Source: Candidatus Aenigmatarchaeota archaeon
Lineage (GTDB): Archaea; Aenigmatarchaeota; Aenigmatarchaeia; QMZS01
Reading direction: 5' to 3'
Length of the DNA stretch: 8,695 nt
Assembly: GCA_003663295.1 (NCBI GenBank)
Contig: QMZS01000035.1
Span: forward strand, 1 to 8,695
Shown here: in pieces, positions 1 to 7,603 of the stretch
Layout of the letters: each line of letters starts with the position of its first letter
Position numbering within the stretch: position 1 is the first letter of the stretch
Notes under the pieces: generated by a model
Seen by the model: only the letters and a program-made list of their open reading frames with translations
What the model was told of the DNA's origin: nothing
The model's database searches: none
Position numbers and translations under genes: made by a program

Positions 1-525
1 AGCAACAAAGAATTATTTGATAAACTGAAGACTAATCCGCCTTTTGTATTTTGAATTAGTATGCACAAAAACGTCTGAAACTGCTGAGTGGGTTATCTAC
101 AGCCATGAAGTGTTAAAGTTGAGATTAAATAATTTTTTTGGTATTTAAATCTGGTACGGCGTGATGGGGCTGTCTGGAGAGGTTATTGTAATTATACGGA
201 GTCTGATGTAAATTATGTTGGAGTGCATAAAAATAAAGATGGTTCAAGTGGAATGGGACCCTGTAAAAATAGGGGTAAGGATTTTACTAAGAATTATATA
301 CTTATTTCTAGCAGAGATGATTTTAATGAATTTGTAGTGGGAATAAGAAAAATAGTTAAGGAGGGAAGACTTAGTTATAAATTTTTAAGGTCTGATGAGG
401 CTTTGGTGAATGTATGTGAGGGAAAGAACTATCATAATATAAAAAATTGGGGGGCTGGATTTGGTTTGAATATGGATGAGGATTTGTGTTTAAAAAAAGT
501 TTTAATTGAATTAATTAGGAGATAA
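1..525 (+). pseudogene. Unrecognised protein gene, 3' part, with two apparent single-base frameshifts
   Basis: I do not recognise this protein. Three overlapping open segments form one plausible coding sequence. Frame 1 (1-54) ends NPPFVF then TGA. Frame 2 (29-148) reads FELVCTKTSETAEWVIYSHE and on to LRLNNFFGI then TAA. Frame 1 again (open from 133) reads FFWYLNLVRRDGAVWRGYC through to LIELIRR and TAA at 523-525. Removing one T from the T4 run at 49-52 and adding one T to the T7 run at 133-139 joins them into about 174 residues with no internal stop. The N-terminus lies beyond the window edge. The last 100 codons could be called alone from a GTG at 223, but open frame continues upstream to 133 and no ribosome binding site marks that GTG. 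The protein looks soluble, with five scattered cysteines and no clear membrane segment. It could be a pseudogene, a recoded gene or an assembly error; I favour a frame-disrupted gene. Confidence 0.55.
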
Positions 526-571
526 CCGTTCAGCCATATTTTTTAACACAGTAATAAAATTTAATTTTTAT
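526..571. terminator. Convergent intergenic spacer with T-runs, probable termination region
   Basis: This 46-bp spacer lies between the left-edge gene (+) and the SBDS gene (-), whose 3' ends face each other. It carries T6 at 539-544 and T5 at 565-569 on the plus strand, and an A4 run (T4 on the minus strand) at 556-559. Archaeal transcription often ends at U-rich stretches without a strong hairpin, so the tract could stop transcripts from both sides. No convincing stem-loop was seen. The call rests on position and base composition only. Confidence 0.35.
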
Positions 572-1249
572 TTAAATCTCTCTAATCAAAGCCTGTCCAT
601 GAGCCAAACCCCCTAATTTATCATAAACATCATTTTTCTGTCCAGCAGGAACTTCAAGTGTGCAGGAAAAAGACCCGTCATTATTCCACTGTTCTTTCAA
701 GATTTTCCCGAGCAATTTAATCTGCCCATACGCAGGTCCCGCATAATTTGAAGGAATTTTTATTTCCATTTTTGCGGTTTCAATTGATAATGGAATTTCT
801 TCTTTGATTTTTTCAATCACTTCTTTTATTTGATCCTCAGCTTTCCCGTAGAAATTTATATTAAGCCCAGCTTTTTCCATCACCCCAAGAATTCTTTCAA
901 TTGGATGAGGTGCTTTTGTCTGGGGATTTATTGCGGTCTTTGAAATAATTGTCGCAATCTGTTTCCTTTTTTTGTAAATCATTTCATCCCTCAATTCTTT
1001 CGGAAGCTGAAGTTCCCCGTCATGAAGGATTTTTTTCGCAATATCAATAATATTTTCAGTCCCAAAACTGTTTTTTAAATCCTGCAAAGACGCTTTCTTC
1101 CCCAGTTCAATATCCGCATAAATTTCTTCTGAAGCAAGAACTTCTCCAATCTCTTTTTTGCCCTGCCTGAATTCAAGGGCTTCTCTCGGGTAAACCAGTA
1201 TTTTAAACACATTTCCGCCTTTTTTGATTCTTGAAATCACAGGTTCCAT
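572..1249 (-). CDS. Ribosome maturation protein SBDS (archaeal Sdo1 homologue)
   Basis: SBDS-family protein of 225 residues, the usual length in archaea. In eukaryotes SBDS works with the GTPase EFL1 to release eIF6 from the large ribosomal subunit; the archaeal protein is thought to act in 50S maturation and is cytoplasmic. The three-domain layout is visible. The N-terminal FYSH domain (about 1-88) begins VISRIKKGGNVFKILVYP and ends with the conserved LHDGELQLPKELR (about 75-87). A helical middle domain (about 89-150) carries KKRKQIATIISKTAINPQT and KAPHPIERI. A ferredoxin-like C-terminal domain (about 156-225) includes IPSNYAGPAYGQI. The ATG at 1249 fits the family N-terminus, where a short lead precedes the KKGG motif. 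In many archaea SBDS sits beside exosome genes (rrp4/rrp41/rrp42); here it does not. It lies 57 bp downstream of a small RHH gene on the same strand. The family assignment is very secure. Confidence 0.97.
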   Translation of the reverse strand: MEPVISRIKKGGNVFKILVYPREALEFRQGKKEIGEVLASEEIYADIELGKKASLQDLKNSFGTENIIDIAKKILHDGELQLPKELRDEMIYKKRKQIATIISKTAINPQTKAPHPIERILGVMEKAGLNINFYGKAEDQIKEVIEKIKEEIPLSIETAKMEIKIPSNYAGPAYGQIKLLGKILKEQWNNDGSFSCTLEVPAGQKNDVYDKLGGLAHGQALIREI

Positions 1250-1262
1250 AAAAGTACTGGAA

Positions 1263-1274
1263 TATAGATATATA
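1263..1274 (-). promoter_or_regulatory. Candidate TATA box for SBDS
   Basis: On the minus strand this reads TATATATCTATA, about 14-25 nt before the SBDS ATG. That is slightly closer than the roughly 25-nt spacing expected for a leaderless archaeal transcript. A second candidate, TATAAAAA on the minus strand (1297-1304), lies just beyond the stop of the RHH gene and would give a leader of about 25 nt. Either could serve SBDS, or the gene could be read through from the RHH gene. This is sequence resemblance only. Confidence 0.3.
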
Positions 1275-1306
1275 CTTGATTGGTTATCAAAATGGATTTT
1301 TATATC

Positions 1307-1528
1307 TTATAATCCTAAATTCATCTTAATTTCTTCACAAATATAAATTTTCCCTTCTTTAATATATTCTTCGGATTTTTTGATATTTGCCTGTGTTTGT
1401 TCATAAAGTTCAAAAGTATCTTTTAAAAGTTCCCAAATAATATATTCATAACTTTCTTTAGGGTGAAGCTTCTTCATGTCTTTAAATTTATGAAGTAATC
1501 CCTGGCTAATCTGGATTGTTATTGTCAT
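1307..1528 (-). CDS. Small RHH/VapB-RelB-type antitoxin-like protein, no partner toxin visible
   Basis: This 73-residue protein looks like the archaeal ribbon-helix-helix antitoxin-type regulators. A short N-terminal strand (TITIQIS, about 2-8) is followed by two predicted helices (about 9-20 and 25-40) around the turn LHPKESYEYIIWELL, a layout typical of RHH DNA-binding domains that dimerise through the strand. The charged tail, with EEYIKEGKIYICEEIKMNLGL at its end, resembles tails that wrap the cognate toxin. The ATG at 1528 has an AGGT (minus strand, 1536-1539) 7 nt upstream, a plausible ribosome binding site. Such genes usually precede a RelE/ParE or VapC toxin. Here the next gene downstream is SBDS and the upstream gene is the divergent polymerase, so no toxin partner is present. 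It may be a solitary transcription regulator or the remnant of a toxin-antitoxin pair. The fold call is by pattern and moderately sure; the function is inference. Confidence 0.72.
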   Translation of the reverse strand: MTITIQISQGLLHKFKDMKKLHPKESYEYIIWELLKDTFELYEQTQANIKKSEEYIKEGKIYICEEIKMNLGL

Positions 1529-1562
1529 AATAATAACCTGTTTTTAAAATTCAAGCTTAATT
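1529..1562. promoter_or_regulatory. 34-bp divergent intergenic region with a central TTTTAAAA palindrome
   Basis: This spacer separates the start codons of the RHH gene (-) and the DP2 gene (+). The palindrome TTTTAAAA (1542-1549) is centred at 1545.5, exactly midway between the two ATG first bases (1528 and 1563). An AAGCTT palindrome lies at 1553-1558. The central box is about 17 nt from each start, which is short for an archaeal TATA box of a leaderless transcript (centre usually about 25 nt from the transcription start). It could instead be an operator, or the real TATA boxes may lie inside the opposing genes. DP2 has no clear Shine-Dalgarno motif here. Confidence 0.4.
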
Positions 1563-4500
1563 ATGAACCCCGAGGAATATTTTGAGAGAATTAAATTAGA
1601 AGTTGACCATAGTTACGCTAAAGCCACAATAGCCAAGGAATCGGGCAAGGATTATGAGCTTTTTGTTGAATCAAAAAGGGCTGCGGACAAGAACAACCGT
1701 TGCGTTGACATTCTTGAGATTGTTCACCCCCAGCTAAATGAATTCAGGAAGGAAATAATTATAAGAATCGAGGAACTTGAGAAACAATACAGTGTTGGGA
1801 GTGATGAAGTTGCTTTAGAGATAGCAAAGGATATTGCAACCCAGAAGTTTTCAAAGTTTGATACAATGGAAGAAGCAATACTCTGCGGTCTGAGATTTGG
1901 ATGCGCTTATAATACAAAAGGTGTTGTCAGCGCTCCGATAGAAGGGATAGTCAGCGTGACAATTGACCCAAAGGATAAATTTATTTCTGTTTATTACGCC
2001 GGACCAATAAGAACTGCGGGAGGAACAGCCCAGGTATTTACTTTATTTATTGCGGATTGCATAAGAAAAGAACTTGGATTAAACAGGTATATTCCAACGC
2101 AGGATGAGATTGAAAGATATTTTGTGGAGGTCACTGATTATCTTACTTATGTAACAAGGAAACAATACAAACCAAATGAAGAAGAAGTCAGCTACCTTGT
2201 GAAAAATGTTCCCATCTGCATTACCGGAGAACCTACAGAGAAGAGAGAAGTTTCAAAACACAAAGACCTTGAGAGGGTTGGAACAACTAGGATAAGAGGC
2301 GGTATGTGTTTAATTTATTTGGACGGTCTCCCGTTAAAAGCAAAAAAACTCCTTAAAAAATTAAAAAAATATGGAGGTGAATTTAAATTAACAGATACCT
2401 GGAGTTGGCTTGAGGGTTTCCTTAAACTAAAAAAAGGAGAGACAAAAGGAAGCAAAGGAGATAACGAATATAAATATATTGAAGAAGTTCCTGCGGGCAG
2501 ACCTGTTTTTGCTCTTCCTTATTTAAGGGGTGGATTTCGGTTGAGGTATGGGAGGTCAAGAAATACAGGTTCCGGTTGCTTTGGTTTTCATCCAGCAACT
2601 TTGATTATCCTTGATTCTTTCCCAGCAATAGCATCACAGATGAAAATTGAACTTCCAGGAAAAGGATGCACGGTTTCTGTGTGTGACCAGATAGAGCCTC
2701 CAATTGTAAAATTAAAAAACGGAGATGTTGTGAGGGTAGATTCTCAGTCAAAGGCAAAGGAACTGAACCCGGAGGTTGATAAGATTTTATTTGTGGGCGA
2801 TATCTTAATCACTTTCGGGGACTTTTATGAAAATGGGGAGAAATTAATAAGAAGCGCTTATGTTGAAGAATGGTGGAAATTTGATTTGGCTGAAAAAAAG
2901 GAAGAAGCTGAGAAACTGATAGGACTGGAAAGAACAGAAGAACTGATAAAAAAGCCCTTGGAAATAAATTCTGAAGAAGCCCTGAAACTTGCGGGGATAG
3001 TTCCGCTTCATCCAAAATATCTTCATTTCTATGATACTTTTTCTTCAGAAGAAATTGCAGGGTTAGCGGAATATTTAAATTCAGGCGAGAAGAAAGACGG
3101 AAATCTTGTTCTCAAAATTTCTGAAAAGAAAGAACTGCTTGAGAAAGCGTGTATCCCACATACCTTTTCAATAGACAAACAGTTTATTATTCTTGAAGAT
3201 TTTGAACCTTTATTAAAAACCTTTGAAGGAATGGATTTGGTAAAATTAAGGGAAAGTAAACTTGAAGGTTTTGAACTGGTAAATAAATTTTCAAAATTGA
3301 ATATTAAGGAAAAACTAACAAAATCTATTGGCACGAGAATGGGAAGACCAGAAAAATCACAGGAAAGAAAAATGAAAGGTTCCCCTCAAGTATTGTTTCC
3401 TGTTGGTCAAGAAGGGGGGAGGATGAGAAATGTTATGGAGGTTTCTTATATAACTGCGGAAATCAGCGAGTTTACCTGCCCTGAACATGGGACTTCAATA
3501 GTTCCTTATTGCATGAAATGCGGGAAACATCTGGAAAATCCTAAAATCGTGAAGAAAAAAATAAATGTATTGGGATTGCTTAACGAAGGATATAAAAAAT
3601 TAAATGAACCCAGGATGAATTTAATAAAAGGCGTCAGGGGAATCAGTTCAAAACACAAAGTTCCTGAACCTATTGATAAAGGAATATTGAGGGCAAAATA
3701 TGACCTTTATGTTTTTAGGGACGGGACAATAAGGTATGATATGGTGAATGCTCCGTTAACGCATTTCAAACCAAAGGAAATTTCTACAAGCATTGAAAAA
3801 CTAAAAGAGCTTGGATATGAAAAAGACATGTATGGGAATCCGCTTGAAAATGAGAATCAGATTGTTGAAATTTTCCCGCAGGACTTTTTATATTCAACTT
3901 ACGGGGAAAACAGCGCTGCAGATTATTTTATTAGGGTATCAAAATTTATTGATGACGAACTTAAACTTTTTTACGGAACAAAACATTTTTATAATGCAAA
4001 GAAAAAAGAAGATCTGGTTGGGCATTTGTTTTTAGAGATAGCCCCGCACATACTTTCTCCAGTTGTGTGCAGATTGATTGGATTTACTTCAAACAGGTGC
4101 CATTATGCACATCCTTATTTGTTTGCCTGCACTAGGAGGGACTGCGATGGAGAAGAAAATGGCATTATGCTTCTTATGGACTGTTTACTTAATTTTTCAA
4201 AAGAATATCTTCCGACGAGGAGAGGGAGCATATCTGATGCCCCGTTAACAATAACAACTCTGCTGGATTTAGGTGAGGTTGATGATGAGGTCTATGATAT
4301 GGATGTTGTTTTTGAGTACCCAAAAGAATTTTATGAAAAAACAAAAGATAGCCCATTTCCTTTTGAATTAAATATAGAAAGAGTTGCGGACAGGCTGGAT
4401 AAAGGAAATATGTATTCTGGTTTGGGATATACCACAGAAACAACGGATATTAATACTGGAGTTCATCTAACCACTTACAAAACTGTTGAGAATATGATTG

Positions 4501-4883
4501 ATAAAGTAATGATGCAGTTGGGATTGGCAGAAAAACTAAATTGTGTTGATGAAAAACTGGTCGCTTATAAAATTCTTTCAAGTCATTTTATTAAAGACCT
4601 TAAAGGTAATTTAAGAACTTTTTTCAGGCAGACCTTCAGATGCGTTGGGTGCAATACAATTTACCGGAGACCCCCATTGTCAGGAAAATGTTTGAAGTGC
4701 AAAGGGAATCTTGTGTTGACTGTATCTGAAGGAACAATTTCAAAATATCTTGAACCAAGCAGAAAGATTGCGGAGCAATATCATATACCGGATTACACAA
4801 AAGAACAATTAGAACTTGTTCAGGGTCAATTAGATAACATATTTGGGAAAAAAGCAAAACAGTTTTCTTTAAGTTCTTTTTAA
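1563..4883 (+). CDS. polC: DNA polymerase D large (catalytic) subunit DP2
   Basis: Catalytic subunit of the archaea-specific replicative family D polymerase, which pairs with the proofreading subunit DP1 (not in this window). The polymerase core uses double-psi beta-barrels related to those of RNA polymerase. Visible hallmarks are YYAGPIRTAGGTAQ (about 143-156), GTTRIRGGMCLIYLDG (about 240-255), the glycine-rich FALPYLRGGFRLRYGRSR (about 315-332), and the active-site motif DCDGEE at 860-865. D860 and D862 match the catalytic aspartates of characterised DP2 enzymes and are followed by LLNFSKEYLPTRRG. Cys/His sets at C639, H642, C650, C653 and at C1027, C1030, C1043, C1046 look like zinc sites. 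The final residues QFSLSSF (1100-1106) resemble a PCNA-binding PIP box placed at the extreme C-terminus. The start fits the family N-terminus (EEYFERIKLEVDHSYAKA). At 1106 residues it is shorter than the roughly 1260 of Pyrococcus DP2. No intein interrupts it, although polC is a common intein host. Confidence 0.98.
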   Translation: MNPEEYFERIKLEVDHSYAKATIAKESGKDYELFVESKRAADKNNRCVDILEIVHPQLNEFRKEIIIRIEELEKQYSVGSDEVALEIAKDIATQKFSKFDTMEEAILCGLRFGCAYNTKGVVSAPIEGIVSVTIDPKDKFISVYYAGPIRTAGGTAQVFTLFIADCIRKELGLNRYIPTQDEIERYFVEVTDYLTYVTRKQYKPNEEEVSYLVKNVPICITGEPTEKREVSKHKDLERVGTTRIRGGMCLIYLDGLPLKAKKLLKKLKKYGGEFKLTDTWSWLEGFLKLKKGETKGSKGDNEYKYIEEVPAGRPVFALPYLRGGFRLRYGRSRNTGSGCFGFHPATLIILDSFPAIASQMKIELPGKGCTVSVCDQIEPPIVKLKNGDVVRVDSQSKAKELNPEVDKILFVGDILITFGDFYENGEKLIRSAYVEEWWKFDLAEKKEEAEKLIGLERTEELIKKPLEINSEEALKLAGIVPLHPKYLHFYDTFSSEEIAGLAEYLNSGEKKDGNLVLKISEKKELLEKACIPHTFSIDKQFIILEDFEPLLKTFEGMDLVKLRESKLEGFELVNKFSKLNIKEKLTKSIGTRMGRPEKSQERKMKGSPQVLFPVGQEGGRMRNVMEVSYITAEISEFTCPEHGTSIVPYCMKCGKHLENPKIVKKKINVLGLLNEGYKKLNEPRMNLIKGVRGISSKHKVPEPIDKGILRAKYDLYVFRDGTIRYDMVNAPLTHFKPKEISTSIEKLKELGYEKDMYGNPLENENQIVEIFPQDFLYSTYGENSAADYFIRVSKFIDDELKLFYGTKHFYNAKKKEDLVGHLFLEIAPHILSPVVCRLIGFTSNRCHYAHPYLFACTRRDCDGEENGIMLLMDCLLNFSKEYLPTRRGSISDAPLTITTLLDLGEVDDEVYDMDVVFEYPKEFYEKTKDSPFPFELNIERVADRLDKGNMYSGLGYTTETTDINTGVHLTTYKTVENMIDKVMMQLGLAEKLNCVDEKLVAYKILSSHFIKDLKGNLRTFFRQTFRCVGCNTIYRRPPLSGKCLKCKGNLVLTVSEGTISKYLEPSRKIAEQYHIPDYTKEQLELVQGQLDNIFGKKAKQFSLSSF

Positions 4884-4913
4884 TTAGGGAATCTATTGTT
4901 TTTAACTAAAATT
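4884..4913. terminator. Convergent spacer with T5 run between DP2 and the DUF3160 gene
   Basis: This 30-bp gap separates the 3' ends of two facing genes. It has T5 at 4899-4903 on the plus strand and A4 at 4908-4911 (T4 on the minus strand), forming a loose inverted repeat TTTT-taact-AAAA around 4900-4911. U-rich termination of both transcripts is plausible but weakly supported. Termination may overlap the neighbouring coding ends. Confidence 0.3.
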
Positions 4914-7496
4914 TCATCTTACAATAACTCCTTCAATAGAACTTAGATTAATTTCCTTATACAAAACTGGTCTTTCAATTGAACTTAATATTTCACCCCT
5001 CCATTTTTCATCTGTTAACCGGTCATCCATAGACCATGCAAATTCATAATAACTAAAAATAGGACCAACCGCAATCCCGATTTTCCCATCTTTTGATTTA
5101 TGCGCAACCGCAATCCAGTCAACTCTCCCGGTTCCAACTTCAAGAACTTTCTTTGTATTTGATTCTGTGTGGACCTCAGCAATCACGCTTGTTTTGAAAG
5201 CTTCGTCTTTCCCTTCAAGGGAAATTTTCTTTTTACATTGTTTTCCAACAGGGCACCCACCAGATTCAATTTTCAAAGCAGATGCAAGGTTTTCAAGGAT
5301 TGAATCAAATCTTGAGTTGATAGATTTAATATAATCATAATCTTCTTCTGTTAAATTTTCCTCTTTTAATTCTTTCTCTGAAATTATTCTCAATTTTTCC
5401 ATCATTTCAGAACTTTGTTCAAGGGAATTTCTGACTTCTTCTGTTATAACTTCCTGTTCACCCAACCCCTGTATAAGGAAATCAATAGCATATTTTGCCC
5501 TTACAAATAATTCTGGGTTTGGTTCAACATAACCGTAATATTTTGCTTCAATTGGATCAATCGAAGTTGTTCTAACTGCTACAGCCCAAGTATAACTCTG
5601 TTTTACATACAATATTGTGTCATGCCTTAGTTCTGCCCAGCTTGACAAACCTGTAATTAAATTCTTTAATCTCCAGGTTTCATTTCTCATCCAATTTGGA
5701 TATCCTTCGGGCTTCTCTTTTAGAACCGGCTGCAACATCCAAAGCCAAGTATTATATAAATTATTTGTCCACATTTCTTCAGAATAAGAATCTACAAGAA
5801 CTCTTAATTCCTGCTGTTTTTTATCATAACCGCAATATCCGTTATTGTAATACTCATTTAATACCTGCTCTGCTTTTCCAGAACCAAGAATATTCACAAC
5901 ATCCAATCCTGTTGGCATAAATCTACACACAGAATACAACTGAAATTCATTCAATCCCCCGCAAAATCCAGACAAATACATTTCTATTGCTTTACTACAA
6001 ACTTCATTCCAGTATTTTGTTTTGTTTTCTTCCATATAAGTGCATGCGGTATAAAATCCTTTTGGTTTTGAAAGTTTTGAATAAGTGGATTCGCAATCCA
6101 GAACTTTTTGGTAATACGGGGATTTTATATTAGGTCCAACATTTTTGTAAACCAAATCCCCGAGTATTTGGGAATCAATTGCATATCTTTGACCTATCAG
6201 CCTTAAACCCTGGGTTAATTCTTTCAAATTTCCTGCCAAGTCAATTTCAAATCCATTAAGAATTTTCGGACCTTCGGAGTTGTTTAATTCTTTCTGTATT
6301 TTTTTTGCCACGTTTATAGTAAGAACATCTTCTTCATTAAATCCCATTCCATATACTTTTTTTATGGCTTCATCATAATCATAAAAAGTCAAATCATCTG
6401 AAACCCCTGCGAAAAAACTTGTTATTGAATATATCTTGTTGTAAATTTCTGAAGCCGGGTAAATTTTCCCTTCAAATTTAACTTCAGCTGATTTTACCGC
6501 ATCTGTCAGCAGAATTGCCTGTTTTGTCCAGCCCTCACCTCTTGTTTTAAAAATAATTCTTCCAAGCCACATCATTGATTTGAAATATTGCTTTAGTCCT
6601 TCCGAGGTTGTGTAATGACCTCTTGGAACATATTGCGAGTAATCTTCGCAATAACATTTTCTTGTGCATATTTCACTATAAAATTCAACAGAGTCCCATT
6701 CTTTTCCATCATAAAATATTTTTCCTCCTTTTATTTCCTGACTGCATTTTTCATCTTCCCATTTAGGAAAAGCCAGTCTTAAACACTCGTCAGGGCAGTC
6801 TTTGCTCAGGATTTCAGATTTGAAAAATCCTTCATGTTTTTTTATTCTTTCAAGTTCTTTGTTTACATCATCTGCAACAAAATAAGTGACAACATAATTA
6901 GGGTCAAGCAGTTTCATTGCAACACTCAGGTAAGCAACATTCCTTTTTGAAATTTCTTTTAATTCCCCTTCTTCAAACCCATTGTATTGCCTCATTGATT
7001 CTTTTATCAAAGATTTCAGGAATTCTTTTAGCATTGGGGATAATTTTTTAATTTCAAGATTCTTAAGAATCTCATTAAATTCAAGGTGGAATAAATGCAA
7101 AATGGAATCTGAGGTTATGAGCACAGGTATGTCTTTTTGGTTTAGGTTTGAATAGGCGTGTTCAAATCTGTGGTATTTATTTCCTGACAGAATAATAGCT
7201 CCGTTATTTAATAAAGTTTGTATTTGTTCTTCGCTCAAATTGTTCCCAAATCTTTCAACTAAATCCCTCTGGTAATTTTCAGGCAATTCGGTTAAAGGTA
7301 GTTCATATTCTGAATTATTATAAGTTTCAGGGGTATATTCATAAGCTGACAGAAACATTGAAAGTCTTGGTTGCTGGATAGCACCTGATGAATAAACAGA
7401 TTCTTTTTCACCCATAATCGTAGGCGGATTGGTGTAATAAAAAACAGTGTAAATCGCCGCCAGAATAACCAAAGTGATTAGAATTAGCTTTTTCAT
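4914..7496 (-). CDS. Exported or membrane-anchored DUF3160 family protein
   Basis: This 860-residue protein matches DUF3160, a family of unknown function in bacteria and archaea. It begins MKK followed by one hydrophobic stretch (about 4-22), a signal peptide or N-terminal anchor, so the body should lie outside the membrane. Family hallmarks include VLITSDSILHLFHLEFNEIL (about 125-144), the RGHYTTSEGLKQYFKSMMWL region, the LRHDTILYVKQSY region with ASW-like context, and the C-terminal SYYEFAWSMDDRLTDEKWRG (about 815-834). Cysteines are frequent and partly clustered (for example DCPDEC, CTRKCYC, SGFCGGLNE, GGCPVGKQC), which suggests disulfide bonds or metal binding in an extracytoplasmic protein. 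No lipobox cysteine follows the hydrophobic stretch. A TATATATA box sits at leaderless spacing upstream of the ATG. The next gene upstream on the same strand is a broken DUF2330 gene, also a surface protein by its anchor. The reading frame is intact. The family call is firm; the molecular role is unknown. Confidence 0.93.
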   Translation of the reverse strand: MKKLILITLVILAAIYTVFYYTNPPTIMGEKESVYSSGAIQQPRLSMFLSAYEYTPETYNNSEYELPLTELPENYQRDLVERFGNNLSEEQIQTLLNNGAIILSGNKYHRFEHAYSNLNQKDIPVLITSDSILHLFHLEFNEILKNLEIKKLSPMLKEFLKSLIKESMRQYNGFEEGELKEISKRNVAYLSVAMKLLDPNYVVTYFVADDVNKELERIKKHEGFFKSEILSKDCPDECLRLAFPKWEDEKCSQEIKGGKIFYDGKEWDSVEFYSEICTRKCYCEDYSQYVPRGHYTTSEGLKQYFKSMMWLGRIIFKTRGEGWTKQAILLTDAVKSAEVKFEGKIYPASEIYNKIYSITSFFAGVSDDLTFYDYDEAIKKVYGMGFNEEDVLTINVAKKIQKELNNSEGPKILNGFEIDLAGNLKELTQGLRLIGQRYAIDSQILGDLVYKNVGPNIKSPYYQKVLDCESTYSKLSKPKGFYTACTYMEENKTKYWNEVCSKAIEMYLSGFCGGLNEFQLYSVCRFMPTGLDVVNILGSGKAEQVLNEYYNNGYCGYDKKQQELRVLVDSYSEEMWTNNLYNTWLWMLQPVLKEKPEGYPNWMRNETWRLKNLITGLSSWAELRHDTILYVKQSYTWAVAVRTTSIDPIEAKYYGYVEPNPELFVRAKYAIDFLIQGLGEQEVITEEVRNSLEQSSEMMEKLRIISEKELKEENLTEEDYDYIKSINSRFDSILENLASALKIESGGCPVGKQCKKKISLEGKDEAFKTSVIAEVHTESNTKKVLEVGTGRVDWIAVAHKSKDGKIGIAVGPIFSYYEFAWSMDDRLTDEKWRGEILSSIERPVLYKEINLSSIEGVIVR

Positions 7497-7516
7497 AATG
7501 ATATTGAAATTCTGAT

Positions 7517-7524
7517 TATATATA
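7517..7524 (-). promoter_or_regulatory. TATA box of the DUF3160 gene
   Basis: TATATATA lies 21-28 nt upstream of the ATG at 7496, centred about 24.5 nt away. This is the spacing expected when an archaeal transcript starts at or within a few bases of the start codon (leaderless). It is preceded on the minus strand by TTAAATCC, which could act as a weak BRE. No Shine-Dalgarno motif precedes the ATG, in keeping with a leaderless message. Confidence 0.6.
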
Positions 7525-7568
7525 GGATTTAATAATTGAAATACTTGATTCTATTTTTAGGCACTGAT

Positions 7569-7591
7569 AGATTTCCTAAATCTAGAGATTT
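7569..7591. repeat. Three alternating 6-bp half-sites (AGATTT / AAATCT / AGATTT)
   Basis: On the plus strand the order is AGATTT (7569-7574), cct, AAATCT (7578-7583), ag, AGATTT (7586-7591). Each neighbouring pair forms an inverted repeat with a 2-3 nt spacer. The cluster lies about 73-95 nt upstream of the DUF3160 start codon, before its TATA box. It could be a regulator binding site or part of a mutually exclusive RNA fold. AT-rich chance similarity is also possible. Confidence 0.4.
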
Positions 7592-7603
7592 TTCTTACCA
7601 TAA

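Noticed and set aside
2809..3334. Three minus-strand open frames inside DP2, rich in Phe and Ser
   Set aside because: They are antisense shadows of the Lys/Glu-rich coding strand of DP2.
3811..4035. 74-codon plus-strand open frame inside DP2
   Set aside because: It is a +1 shadow of a strongly conserved DP2 segment.
4120..4210. Intein in the DP2 active-site region
   Set aside because: Active-site motifs run continuously (TRRDCDGEENGIMLL), with no splicing blocks or homing endonuclease.
4189..4857. Two minus-strand open frames near the 3' end of DP2
   Set aside because: They are antisense to the DP2 active-site and zinc-binding coding region and have no independent coding signals.
5696..5920. 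74-codon plus-strand open frame inside the DUF3160 gene
   Set aside because: It is antisense to intact DUF3160 coding sequence.
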